50,432 nt of DNA, taken from positions 1 through 50,432 of IMG/VR virus record IMGVR_UViG_3300047388_000082; one strand, given 5' to 3'. Source of the stretch: a virus. Positions 6,256-13,769 of this stretch are shown piece by piece; position 1 is the first letter of the stretch, and each line of letters opens with the position of its first letter. The position numbers were made by a program, and so were the translations under genes. Under the pieces are notes generated by a model that saw nothing but the letters and a program-made list of their open reading frames with translations, was not told where the DNA came from and made no database searches.

Positions 6256-7565
6256 CAGAAGAGCACCTCCGGAGCGAGCCCGCCTACGAGGCGAACCCCA
6301 TCCTCGGTGTCCTTGATGGTCACGTTGATCACGTCACCCACAGGCTTGCGGCGGGACTTGTAGACGGCCATCGAGAGCTGGCAGATGCCAACACCCCGGA
6401 CGTCGAAGCCCCAGTCCACGCCTGCGCCAATGTCGCCTGACCCTGCCGTCCTCTTGAAGGAGGAGTTGGAGTCACCCTTGTTGGCGTGGTGGATCATGAT
6501 CACCGCAGCCCCGGTCTCCCGAGCCAGCGGCTTAATCGAGTCGTTGAACAACTTGTTCATCTCACCGGCCGAGTTCTCGTCGCCTGTGTGGATGCGTCTC
6601 ATTGCGTCGATGACGATGAGGGTGGGCTCGAACTCGAGCGCCTCTTCGATGAGCTCGTCCACGTTGCGATCCAGCCGGATGTTTTCGTTGTTGATGTAGC
6701 GGATGTTCTTGGCGTCCTCGGTGGTCATGCCCAGCTTGATCAGCCGGTCGTAGACCAGATCCTCGGGGTTCTCCTCGTCGATGTAGAGCACGCGGCCCTG
6801 CTCGAGCACCTTCTGCCCGATCCAGTCGCCACGGCCCTGAGCGATCGAGAGGGCCAGGTCCATCGTGAGCCAGGACTTACCGAGGTTGGGATCGCCCATA
6901 AGCAGGTGGACATCCCCTCGGCACATCAGCCCCTCTACCAACCAGCGGACGGGCGGCGGCTCTGCCGTCAGATCGAGAAGCTTGAAGCGGCTCTCGCTGA
7001 TGCCCTTGTGCTGAGTGAGGAGGCGGAGTGTGTCCAGGTCGTAGGTGTCGAAGAACTCACAGACGTCCTTGACGTCACGGGGGAGACGAATGCGTTGTGC
7101 CTTCCCTCGAAGGCTTGCCCGGATTTCCCGGTACGCATTGTCCACCCGGCCGACGACGTTGTAGTCCTTGTCGTTGTCCAGGATGACGAACACACGGTCG
7201 GTCTGGAGGAACGCGGATGACATCTCGTCACGCCACGACTCAATCCCGGACAGGCCCAGCACGCCTACACCATCTGCGCCGGCCTCCTGCCACAACCGCA
7301 TCGTGTCCGTCTCTCCTTCCACCAGGAAGCACACGGGCTTGTTCGCGTCCTGGCTGTTGAAGAGGTCGGGCTTCTGACCAGCGGTGAAGAAGAACTCTCT
7401 CTCGCCGTGTGGAATCCCCTTCCGCACCTTCTCACCGTTCGTGTACGGGAGGACGACAGCGCCATCCGTTCGCACACTCACGTTGAAGTGGGTAAGGGTC
7501 TCCGGTGTGATGCTCCTCTCTTTGAGGAACCACTCTGCCACGGCGGGCATGAGTTCCGACACCAC
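6255..7565 (-). CDS. Primase-helicase (Toprim plus RecA-like ATPase)
   Basis: This 436-residue replication protein has two domains. Residues 75-150 are a Toprim domain with EGETD (83-87) and LDNDKD (129-134), the acidic metal sites used for primer synthesis. Residues 205-430 are a RecA/RepA-like ATPase with Walker A GDPNLGKS (224-231), Walker B LIVIDA (316-321) and IMIHHANK near 357. There is no N-terminal zinc finger, so priming activity is less sure than helicase activity. The GTG start shares a base with the upstream TAG. It would work with the split polymerase and SSB at the phage fork. Confidence 0.9.
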   Translation of the reverse strand: MVSELMPAVAEWFLKERSITPETLTHFNVSVRTDGAVVLPYTNGEKVRKGIPHGEREFFFTAGQKPDLFNSQDANKPVCFLVEGETDTMRLWQEAGADGVGVLGLSGIESWRDEMSSAFLQTDRVFVILDNDKDYNVVGRVDNAYREIRASLRGKAQRIRLPRDVKDVCEFFDTYDLDTLRLLTQHKGISESRFKLLDLTAEPPPVRWLVEGLMCRGDVHLLMGDPNLGKSWLTMDLALSIAQGRGDWIGQKVLEQGRVLYIDEENPEDLVYDRLIKLGMTTEDAKNIRYINNENIRLDRNVDELIEEALEFEPTLIVIDAMRRIHTGDENSAGEMNKLFNDSIKPLARETGAAVIMIHHANKGDSNSSFKRTAGSGDIGAGVDWGFDVRGVGICQLSMAVYKSRRKPVGDVINVTIKDTEDGVRLVGGLAPEVLF

Positions 7566-7798
7566 TAAATTGCCGTGCCTAGACTGCCGTTCTCGTTGAA
7601 GATCTCAACAAGATCGCTGATCGTGTTGATGAACTTCTCCTGCTCACGAATCAGAACACGAAGTCTTTTGTTCGAGTCCTTGAGATCTTCGTTCGCTCGC
7701 TTGAGTCGAACGAGCACCTCGAAAGGCGTCTCGAGCTCGTGCACTTCGTGATAACGAATCGTACGACACAGTTTGCACTGCGGCTCATACTCGCTCAT
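7565..7798 (-). CDS. Coiled-coil protein with CxxC N terminus, 77 aa
   Basis: The N-terminal CKLC is followed by a long helix with heptad spacing (EVLVRLKRANEDLKDSNKRL). The stop overlaps the primase-helicase GTG. It ends NGSLGTAI, where Ser-Leu is an AGTCTAG copy. It is perhaps a dimeric accessory of the helicase; that is only inferred from position. Confidence 0.65.
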   Translation of the reverse strand: MSEYEPQCKLCRTIRYHEVHELETPFEVLVRLKRANEDLKDSNKRLRVLIREQEKFINTISDLVEIFNENGSLGTAI

Positions 7799-8227
7799 TC
7801 ATACCCCCAGTCTGTTCAGTTGTCGGAGGGTCCTGGGCCAGTCCCCGTCGAAGCGGATGGCCTTGTCGTCGATGTATGCGACTGCGCTGAGCTTGCCCTC
7901 ACGGACGTGGGGGTAGCCAACGAAGATGTCGACCTCCTGCAGGTTCGCGTCGTCCAGCATACGCCGGATGTACGCGATCTCTCCCTCGGGGAGTTTGGGG
8001 TCGAGCTTCTCGTTCCAGTCGTAGAAGGAGACACCTACGATGCGGGTGCTCCAGATCATGACCGTGTACTTCTCGGCGAGCCTTGCCAGGGCCTTCTTAG
8101 CTCCAGGGAGCCAGTCACCCTGCTTCGGCCAGACGCCTTCCACACACGTGCCGTCCCAATCGACGGCTAGTACCGGCTTCCTCGCGATGGGATCCCTTTC
8201 TCTTGGAGCTCGAGCACGGGCTTCCAC
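7799..8227 (-). CDS. HAD-family hydrolase (phosphatase)
   Basis: The motif AVDWDGTCVE carries the DxDxT nucleophile/acid pair of haloacid dehalogenase hydrolases. WSTRIVG supplies the Ser/Thr-Arg of motif II, and AYIDDKAIRFDGDW the acidic motif IV. Relatives in phages are 3'-phosphatases or nucleotide phosphatases. The start is ambiguous: GTG at 8227 is given, an ATG exists at 8323, and an unusual ATC at 8188 with an AAAGGG site would put Met just before the first strand. The 5' part overlaps a zinc-ribbon gene in another frame. Confidence 0.75.
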   Translation of the reverse strand: MEARARAPRERDPIARKPVLAVDWDGTCVEGVWPKQGDWLPGAKKALARLAEKYTVMIWSTRIVGVSFYDWNEKLDPKLPEGEIAYIRRMLDDANLQEVDIFVGYPHVREGKLSAVAYIDDKAIRFDGDWPRTLRQLNRLGV

Positions 8228-8340
8228 TTCGTTCCGTCGTCGGGCAAGAATGTCGGATCGCACAGAGTGCAGATCTTCCAGTGACCGTACGGAACCATGT
8301 TCGGATTCCCGCATCTCAAGCATGTGTCACGGAGTACCAA
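8167..8340 (-). CDS. Zinc-ribbon protein, 57 aa, nested over the HAD gene start
   Basis: A TTG at 8340 follows AAGGA with five bases of spacing. The product has CLRCGNP and ICTLCDP, two CxxC knuckles 17 residues apart. This is a clean zinc ribbon, which a chance frame would be unlikely to give. It overlaps the end of the upstream gene by 14 bases and the HAD gene's leading region. Function unknown; nucleic-acid or protein binding is typical of such ribbons. Confidence 0.65.
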   Translation of the reverse strand: MVLRDTCLRCGNPNMVPYGHWKICTLCDPTFLPDDGTKWKPVLELQEKGIPSRGSRY

Positions 8341-8725
8341 GGCGATCCTTGACGTACTCCGCCCCGTTGAGGTTGAAGATGATCGCTGCAGCGTGGTCCT
8401 CGTCAGTGTCTCCCCTGAGCCACTGTTCCGAGTGTCGGGAGAAAGACTCCCTGAACCGCTCCAGCTCTTCCTGACCTGCGGCCAACATCCAGTTGCGCGG
8501 GTTGTGTTCCCACGCTCCCTTAGACAGGTGAACAGCCCAACGCTCGTACATCGGACCGTCCCTCGTCAGCAGGTAGTTGATCTTCCCCGTCGCCGAGCTC
8601 CGCTGCATGCCACCGTTGAACTTGACCAAGACCGCCTGGTTAGCAACCCAATCCCGCTCAGCTTGCTTTTCTTCCTCGGTCCATTCCGAGTACCTTTTCC
8701 CCCACGGTGAATTGAGGGTGTTCAT
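8327..8725 (-). CDS. dATP/dGTP diphosphohydrolase-like protein (DUF5664 type)
   Basis: Residues 55-130 contain MYERWAVHLSKGAWEHNPRNW, then a helix RFRESFSRHSEQW and GDTDEDHAAAIIFNLNG. This is the layout of the all-alpha phage family annotated as dGTP diphosphohydrolase N-terminal (PF18909/DUF5664), with RH and E/D-D-H metal and base contacts. Members degrade dNTPs and occur in phages with unusual nucleotide pools. No PurZ-like gene is present here, so I do not infer 2-aminoadenine DNA. The ATG is four bases into the upstream stop overlap. Confidence 0.6.
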   Translation of the reverse strand: MNTLNSPWGKRYSEWTEEEKQAERDWVANQAVLVKFNGGMQRSSATGKINYLLTRDGPMYERWAVHLSKGAWEHNPRNWMLAAGQEELERFRESFSRHSEQWLRGDTDEDHAAAIIFNLNGAEYVKDRLGTP

Positions 8726-9021
8726 CGAATGAACTCGCCGGCATACGCGGCGATCGACGGGCAGTAGTGCTCCGTGCTTGAGTCACCCGCCATCTCAGCG
8801 ATCCGACCGAGTGCGGTGCGGAACAACTTGCAAGTGTCGAGCGAGTCATTTGCGAGCTTGGCGTAGCACATGGTGACCTCGCCTACGTCCTCCGCTTCGT
8901 AGTCCGTCGCACACGTGCATTCATGCGCGAACCCGTACGTTTCGATCCAGAGGTCTCGGTTTTCGTTCATCCTCTGCGTTGACAGCCTCAGCTGTTCCAG
9001 CGTCTCCGAGTCTACCGGCAT
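8722..9021 (-). CDS. Hypothetical protein, 99 aa
   Basis: The ATG at 9021 follows AAGGAG with good spacing and lies inside the polymerase C-terminal gene, overlapping it by 101 bases in another frame. The product begins MPVDSETLEQLRLSTQRMNE and has a Cys cluster (ECTCATDYE). It looks helical. No family is recognised. Confidence 0.6.
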   Translation of the reverse strand: MPVDSETLEQLRLSTQRMNENRDLWIETYGFAHECTCATDYEAEDVGEVTMCYAKLANDSLDTCKLFRTALGRIAEMAGDSSTEHYCPSIAAYAGEFIR

Positions 9022-9820
9022 AAGTCTCCTTTTCAGCCCAGTTGGTTGTCGTCCACTCCATGTCAGCCTCGATCGGGACGAGCTCGCTGACCGGCGCGTA
9101 GTCCATGAGGATGGGGAGCTGCTCCTGTAGATAGGGCAGCTCGTCCATAACCGCGTCGATGGCGAACTCGTCGTGCACGTAGTTGACAAGGTGGGACTGC
9201 ATCTTCATGGCCTTGAGATGCGCATGGATCTTCACCATGGCAACGCGAGCAAGATCCCCGCCTGTGCCTTGGATGATGTAGTTCAACGCCTTGTGGAGCT
9301 CGAGCACACCTGTCTTCTCGTTCCGTGGCTCGAGGTGCCTACCGAACAGCGTCGTCAGGTAGCCACGCTCATCCCATCGGCGTTGGATTGCGCCCGGTCC
9401 CTCGCCCTGACGGAAGCCGCCGTTGCGGAAGGGTGGGTTGTTGAGCAGCTTGATCGACGGCCAGGTCGCGAAGAACTGCGCCTGCTGAGCCTGGGCAACT
9501 TTTAGGGGGATGCCTAGATTCGCAGCAGCCTTGCCTGCGCCGCCGCCGTAGATGGTCAGGAAGTTCCAGGTCTTGCCAATGTCCCGCTCATCGTCAGTGA
9601 TCACACTCTTGCCGAGGATGGCCTTGGCGGTTTCCTCATGCAGGTCGTCCCCGCGTCGGAACACTTCTGCCATGCCCTCGTCGCCAATGGTGTGGGCGAT
9701 GTAGAACGCGAGCAGCCTGTACTCCAGCTGCTTGTAGTCGAAGAAGAGCAGAGCATCCTGCTTGGGCACAAAGGCCCGCTTGATGACCTTATCTCCCTTC
9801 GGGATGTTCTGGAAGTTCAC
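8921..9820 (-). CDS. polA: DNA polymerase I, C-terminal part (fingers/palm) of a split enzyme
   Basis: The protein starts MNFQNIP, the conserved strand that normally follows the TGRxSS motif inside family A polymerases. It then has motif A DYKQLEYRL (Asp28), motif B with Arg79, Lys83 and Tyr91-Gly92, and motif C VHDE (215-218). All polymerase catalytic residues are therefore here, while thumb and exonuclease lie in a separate gene 556 bp upstream. The GTG start overlaps the TAG of the gene before it. The last 45 residues lie beyond the usual family end and overlap another gene. Confidence 0.92.
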   Translation of the reverse strand: MNFQNIPKGDKVIKRAFVPKQDALLFFDYKQLEYRLLAFYIAHTIGDEGMAEVFRRGDDLHEETAKAILGKSVITDDERDIGKTWNFLTIYGGGAGKAAANLGIPLKVAQAQQAQFFATWPSIKLLNNPPFRNGGFRQGEGPGAIQRRWDERGYLTTLFGRHLEPRNEKTGVLELHKALNYIIQGTGGDLARVAMVKIHAHLKAMKMQSHLVNYVHDEFAIDAVMDELPYLQEQLPILMDYAPVSELVPIEADMEWTTTNWAEKETYAGRLGDAGTAEAVNAEDERKPRPLDRNVRVRA

Positions 9821-10077
9821 TAACGAGCGGCGATCAGCTGAAAGATCGCGACGTCCAACTCACAAGCCAACTGCTTGGCCTCATCAAGCGTCAGGTCTTT
9901 CACGAAGTCCTTGTAGCCACCTCCGTAAGACCGATCGTCGAAGATCGCCTTCGGGAACGTCAGCTTGATCTTCTTCGTGTGAACACTCGCGACCCCCACG
10001 GCAGAACGCGATGGCTCTGTTAGCGGAATCGCTCCCTTCATCGAGAGCTCCTTCTTCTTTTTCTTCTTGAGGCCCAT
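9820..10077 (-). CDS. Hypothetical protein between the two polymerase genes, 85 aa
   Basis: The ATG overlaps the TAA of the upstream gene and the TAG overlaps the GTG of the polymerase C part. The N terminus is strongly basic (MGLKKKKKKELSMKG), followed by beta strands (KKIKLTFPKAIFDDRSYGGG) and a helix (LDEAKQLACELDVAIFQL). It has no homing-endonuclease motif. It may bind DNA or the polymerase; this is inference from its location only. Confidence 0.7.
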   Translation of the reverse strand: MGLKKKKKKELSMKGAIPLTEPSRSAVGVASVHTKKIKLTFPKAIFDDRSYGGGYKDFVKDLTLDEAKQLACELDVAIFQLIAAR

Positions 10078-10376
10078 TACGGCCGCACGTTCTTGAGGCT
10101 GCTGGCAAAGGTCGGCCGCTTCTCCAACGTGGAGACACGGGCGTCCAGATCGTTCGCAGCGTCAACCAGCTCGGAGATCCCGAGGTAGAGCATCTCCAGG
10201 ATGTCGGCTAGACTCGGCTCCTCGACTTCCGAAGCCTGCTCAGCTAGATCGAGCGCCTCGTAGGCGTCGTCGAGCTCCTGTACTGCAGGTGCCTCGTAGT
10301 CAGTCACGTCGCCGGGGTCAGCGTCCACCAGGCTCAACGTGCGGACAGGCGTGTTGTCGATCGGTGTTTCGTCCAC
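10077..10376 (-). CDS. Acidic coiled-coil protein between the two polymerase genes, 99 aa
   Basis: The GTG start shares a base with the TAG of the polymerase N part. The protein is very acidic (LVDADPGDVTDYEAPAVQEL) and ends in a helix with heptad character (ISELVDAANDLDARVSTLEK). One AGTCTAG is read Ser-Leu. It could tether the split polymerase halves; no homology supports this. Confidence 0.7.
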   Translation of the reverse strand: MDETPIDNTPVRTLSLVDADPGDVTDYEAPAVQELDDAYEALDLAEQASEVEEPSLADILEMLYLGISELVDAANDLDARVSTLEKRPTFASSLKNVRP

Positions 10377-11380
10377 TATCCCTCACTCTCTCCGGACGAC
10401 ATGCGCCCGGTCTTGGTTCCGTGTTGGCGGAAGTTCGGATGGATGATCCCGTCCTCCTGCTCATTCAGCATCGGCTGCAGGTAGGTGCCGTGCATCTTTC
10501 GTGTTGAGCGTAGGTGCAGGATCTCTCGGGCTAGGTCGTGGTCGACCTGAGACAACGTGTCCTTGTCTGTTCCTTCGAGGGTGATGCCCTCTTCCTCGAA
10601 CCTCGCAAGGATCTGCTGCCAACTACCGGGGTTGAACTCCTCCGTTGTTAGATCGCGGATACGGAGCTCGGTGCGCACGGCTTCTTTTCCGTACGCCTTG
10701 GCGGTGGCGGAGAGGTAGTCCATATCCAACGCCATGCCAGCACCCTCCATGTCTAGGAGGGCCAGGGTGACCAGCTTCTCGTGGGCATACAAAGCCACTA
10801 GTTCCGGCCAGTCCTGCAGCTTCGGGTGGAAGAGGTCAAAGAGTCCGAGGGTCAGGATCACGTCCTGGATCGCGTAGGGGATGACGACCTCACGTGGAAG
10901 CACGTGGTAGCCGTCCTCCTTCCGCAGCTTGAGCTTGCGTCGTACTGCGGCAAGCTCCTCGTCCTCCGTAGTCTCAACCCCGAGGTGTGTGCGGGCCAGA
11001 CTCTTGAGTCCCTTCTTCTGGTGCGCGTCTAGCAGGTGAGCCAACGTCTCCGTATCTTCAAGCCGATCGGCGGTGATCGCCTCTCGATCCAAGATGCCGG
11101 CCTGCACGAGCTTCTGTAGGTCGAACTTGATGTTGTGTCCGATCCACGTAGGCGTTGCTTGCAGGATCGCGCTCACCATCCACGAGCTGTCGTAGTCCAC
11201 CAGCTCGAAGTAGTGCCCTACTACGTCCCCGTCATCGCGGTCCCACGCGATCGTCGTACAGAAAGGAGTGTCGAAGTAGCCCAGTCCAGTGGTCTCTGTA
11301 TCGACCGCAATGATGTTGGGTTGGTCATTCAACCAGGCGTCGAACCCGGTCTCAGCTAAGGCCTGCAGCGAGCAGTCCAC
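10376..11380 (-). CDS. polA: DNA polymerase I, N-terminal part (3'-5' exonuclease and thumb) of a split enzyme
   Basis: In this 334-residue protein the exonuclease motifs are intact: Exo I Asp27-x-Glu29 (VDTETTG), Exo II GHNIKFD (81-87) and Exo III Tyr169-x3-Asp173. A thumb-like helical region follows, and the frame ends just after HGTKTGRMSS, the motif that precedes NxQNIP in intact polymerases. The remaining domain is encoded by a separate gene downstream. The GTG at 11380 was chosen because GAGGAG lies seven bases before it. Together the halves (334 plus 299 residues) match Klenow-type enzymes in size. Confidence 0.92.
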   Translation of the reverse strand: MDCSLQALAETGFDAWLNDQPNIIAVDTETTGLGYFDTPFCTTIAWDRDDGDVVGHYFELVDYDSSWMVSAILQATPTWIGHNIKFDLQKLVQAGILDREAITADRLEDTETLAHLLDAHQKKGLKSLARTHLGVETTEDEELAAVRRKLKLRKEDGYHVLPREVVIPYAIQDVILTLGLFDLFHPKLQDWPELVALYAHEKLVTLALLDMEGAGMALDMDYLSATAKAYGKEAVRTELRIRDLTTEEFNPGSWQQILARFEEEGITLEGTDKDTLSQVDHDLAREILHLRSTRKMHGTYLQPMLNEQEDGIIHPNFRQHGTKTGRMSSGESEG

Positions 11381-12017
11381 GGAAGAACTCCTCGTCTCCG
11401 GTCTTGAGGTCATCCAGCGTGACGGAGTAGGCATCCGCAATAGCTTGCGGGTCAGCCTCTACTCCACCGTCGATGGCGAGCTGCGTAACACGTGCCTTGA
11501 GGTCCGCAAGCGGATCGGCGTTGCGGCCGTCGTGCTCCGGTGCCTCCTTGTCGTACAGGCAGAGTCCGAACTGGTCCCCGAGCGATGCGAATGCACGCTT
11601 GAGGGCGTCGGTCACGGCCTCCTTGCTGGCGAGCTCGTGCGGGGTAATGCGGCTCATGTTGTACTCCTGAGCATCCCCGTAGCCCACGTCGCTGTAGGTG
11701 GCGTACCCTCTGGTGTCCCGGAAGATCGAACCATCCAGGGGATACGGTCCTACAGACACTTCGACGATGGCCCTGTATCCAACGCGCACCCCGGTCTTAC
11801 CGTTGGAGTTGGTGAACTCCTCTTCACCTAGACAAGACAGATCCGCCACCCGATACCCCCAGCCTCCATAGCCGAAGATCTCGTTCGCACGTTGCTTGAC
11901 GTCCCAGCCCTCCAGGTAGGAGAACTCTTTACCTCCGCCGCCCGACCTCTTGCTGACACGCTGCGGATCCAGCGGAGCGTCGAGTGCTTCGGAGATACCT
12001 TGATCAAATGCTGACAA
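11352..12017 (-). CDS. Rad52-like single-strand annealing protein
   Basis: Residues 33-60 (YLEGWDVKQRANEIFGYGGW) and 135-165 (KEAVTDALKRAFASLGDQFG followed by LCLYDK) are the diagnostic segments of phage Rad52/22-type annealing proteins. They form rings on single-stranded DNA and promote strand annealing in recombination-dependent replication. The TTG at 12017 is preceded by AAGGAGG with six bases between. It overlaps the nuclease gene upstream, making a nuclease plus annealase pair like lambda exo-beta. Confidence 0.88.
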   Translation of the reverse strand: MSAFDQGISEALDAPLDPQRVSKRSGGGGKEFSYLEGWDVKQRANEIFGYGGWGYRVADLSCLGEEEFTNSNGKTGVRVGYRAIVEVSVGPYPLDGSIFRDTRGYATYSDVGYGDAQEYNMSRITPHELASKEAVTDALKRAFASLGDQFGLCLYDKEAPEHDGRNADPLADLKARVTQLAIDGGVEADPQAIADAYSVTLDDLKTGDEEFFRGLLAAGLS

Positions 12018-12963
12018 TCGTCACCTCCTTGCTGCGGTAGTCCTTCTCGCTCGGAGTGATGAGCGCGAGCTCCTCCGAGTCCTTGTAGGGCACATACTCC
12101 TGGTCGAGGTTGTAGTGCCCAATCTTGTTGATGCCCTGCGAGCTGCACGCACACAGCGTGTCGTCGTAGGGGCAGTACTGCGCTGACCAGTGCGGGTAGA
12201 GCTTGAGGTCGAAGACCTTGGTCTTGTCATTCCAGCTCAACTTCTGCTCACGCGGCATGATCGGGGCGAGCTCGGGCGTCACGAAGCACGCCTCAGCCGT
12301 GTAGCTCCCGCTCAAGAACGCCTGGCCCGTGTCCGGGTGGCCCCAGACTAGACTCTCGAGGTACCGAGCCGTTGCCATCCATCTCGCATCCATCTGGCCG
12401 TAGACGGACTCCCTAGACAGGGGAGTGCATTCCGCCTCGATGGGTGCCGTGACGTCGCTGCCACCACTGGAAGTGGGCAGGTAGAACACGGAGAACCCGT
12501 TGACCAGCGGGAAGCCGGCGTCGTAAAACGCATACCAGTACGCCGAGCACTGCCACATGTGCTCCGTCTTGGCACCATCCCTCGCGATCCACCGGAGACC
12601 TTCTCCCCGCATGGTCTTGAGGTCGCCCAGCACGAAGCCACCCTTGTCAGCGTCCCAGAAGATCAGGTCTGCTGTCCCGCTCCAACCCACATTCATCCAG
12701 CGGTTGAGCTTGACCTCCTGCATGAACGGGATGCCCTGGTCGACCAAGGTCGAGAAGAGGCGGCGATGCCACATGGTCCCGTTCTCCATCGCCATGGACT
12801 CAGCGATTCCGCGAGTCACACTTTCAGGCGCCCCCGCCAGACGTAGCTGCGTATGACGCAGGGGGCCGATCAGATCCGAACTTGCGTGGAGTAGCCCATC
12901 CTCCGGTCGTCTGGAAGATGCGATCTCTTTCTCCACTATGGAAGCTAGATCTACTGGAAGCAT
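12004..12963 (-). CDS. Cas4/RecB-like PD-(D/E)XK exonuclease
   Basis: The RecB-family motifs are visible: His66 (MWHRRL), Asp99 (GTADLIFW), Asp114-x-Lys116 (GDLKT) and motif QxxxY at Gln138. A Cys cluster near the C terminus (CPYDDTLCAC, residues 264-273) resembles the iron-sulphur anchor of Cas4/AddB nucleases, though I see only three of the usual four Cys close together. It should resect DNA ends for the adjacent Rad52-like protein. The ATG overlaps the XRE gene stop. Confidence 0.85.
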   Translation of the reverse strand: MLPVDLASIVEKEIASSRRPEDGLLHASSDLIGPLRHTQLRLAGAPESVTRGIAESMAMENGTMWHRRLFSTLVDQGIPFMQEVKLNRWMNVGWSGTADLIFWDADKGGFVLGDLKTMRGEGLRWIARDGAKTEHMWQCSAYWYAFYDAGFPLVNGFSVFYLPTSSGGSDVTAPIEAECTPLSRESVYGQMDARWMATARYLESLVWGHPDTGQAFLSGSYTAEACFVTPELAPIMPREQKLSWNDKTKVFDLKLYPHWSAQYCPYDDTLCACSSQGINKIGHYNLDQEYVPYKDSEELALITPSEKDYRSKEVTIVSI

Positions 12964-13172
12964 TACTCCTTTCTTAGTACCTCAAGTGAGTATCCAAGGA
13001 CTCTCACGATGTGAACTAGTGTCCCGATAGATGGGTTCTTCTCTCCACTCTCGATCCTGGAGATCATCGGTTGTCCCACTCTGGACTTAGCTCCTAGCTC
13101 CTTTTGCGACAGTCCTGCTTCTTCTCGTAACTCCCTTACGACTGATCCCACGTTGCGGAGTGTCAGTTTCAT
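12963..13172 (-). CDS. XRE-family HTH regulator, 69 aa
   Basis: This is a single Cro/C1-type HTH: VVRELREEAGLSQKELGAKS, then RVGQPMISRIESGEKNPSIG and a final helix. It is the size of a minimal DNA-binding domain. It is embedded at the head of the nuclease-annealase-polymerase unit and co-transcribed with it, so an autoregulatory or Cro-like role is plausible. It is one of two candidate repressors in the genome, with the HTH gene at the junction. Confidence 0.85.
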   Translation of the reverse strand: MKLTLRNVGSVVRELREEAGLSQKELGAKSRVGQPMISRIESGEKNPSIGTLVHIVRVLGYSLEVLRKE

Positions 13173-13419
13173 TCGTCTCCTTCGGAGGCCATGGAGTGCT
13201 CCCGGTCGGATCGTGCCCGACCTTCGCGCAGGCTCTCACATACACCGGCCACATCAGCTTTGGACGCTTGGGCTTAGGCGTTCTGCAGAGCCAGCACTCC
13301 TCTAGACTTCCGTTGACGACGATTCGACACTCCTTCTTGGCGCAGTACCAGGTCTTAGGTGTGGGCGGATGAAGAAGGATTCTCAGATCCGCTTTGGTCG
13401 GCTTAGCTGTCCGGGCCAT
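13087..13419 (-). CDS. Zinc-binding hypothetical protein, 110 aa
   Basis: Residues 23-46 hold CAKKEC then CWLC, a zinc ribbon, with Ser-Leu from an AGTCTAG between the pairs. The C-terminal 35 residues are basic and overlap the XRE gene by 86 bases in another frame. The ATG overlaps the end of the upstream gene. No named family is recognised. Confidence 0.65.
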   Translation of the reverse strand: MARTAKPTKADLRILLHPPTPKTWYCAKKECRIVVNGSLEECWLCRTPKPKRPKLMWPVYVRACAKVGHDPTGSTPWPPKETNETDTPQRGISRKGVTRRSRTVAKGARS

Positions 13420-13594
13420 TCGGGTCCAGTTCTGCCTTCATGTACCCAGGTTGTTTCGCGAGCCAACGCATCAGGTTAGTGATGGGCTGGCCGATGAACT
13501 TACGGACGATGGGCGGCGCATCAACTATCACGTCGTCCTCGTCTATGGCTACGGACACACTCATGCGTTCCGTGGATAGCCACCACCAGCGCAT
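13403..13594 (-). CDS. Hypothetical protein, 63 aa
   Basis: The ATG follows AAGGGAG. It appears to be the first gene of the replication-recombination unit, after a gap holding a hairpin. The N terminus is Trp-rich (MRWWWLSTERM), followed by beta-like and helical segments. Function unknown. Confidence 0.65.
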   Translation of the reverse strand: MRWWWLSTERMSVSVAIDEDDVIVDAPPIVRKFIGQPITNLMRWLAKQPGYMKAELDPNGPDS

Positions 13595-13769
13595 AGCACT
13601 CCCTTCGTCTCGTCTTTACCCCTGTACGGGCGGCCTTCGCCGGACTCCAGCCGTCACCTGTCCTGGTGTCGGTGCTCCGTGACTTCGGCCCTCACGGGAG
13701 GCTATGGTGCTACCTCCCTTACAACGAACCGCCCCCCGAGAATATTCCCGAGGGGCATCCTCAGCGAAG
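13595..13769. promoter_or_regulatory. Gap between the two left-arm units
   Basis: There is no gene here. The gap holds an imperfect GC-rich hairpin (13731-13756) just past the DUF6197-like gene and probably the promoter for leftward replication genes. No certain -10/-35 was seen. Confidence 0.45.
13731..13756 (-). terminator. GC hairpin after the amidoligase unit
   Basis: GCCCC and GGGGC flank an inner GAATATTC palindrome. The hairpin lies 14 bases past the stop of the last gene of the upstream unit. No T tract follows, so intrinsic termination is uncertain. Confidence 0.4.

Noticed and set aside
6486-7220. 244-residue plus-strand frame opposite the primase-helicase
   Set aside because: Opposes a gene with complete catalytic motifs; composition is typical of antisense reading.
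8327-8725. 2-aminoadenine (Z) genome system
   Set aside because: Only a DUF5664-like protein is present; there is no PurZ or dedicated polymerase signature.
9820-10376. Intein or group I intron in the polymerase
   Set aside because: The interposed DNA encodes two independent small proteins in other frames with normal start-stop overlaps, and no splicing or homing motif was seen.
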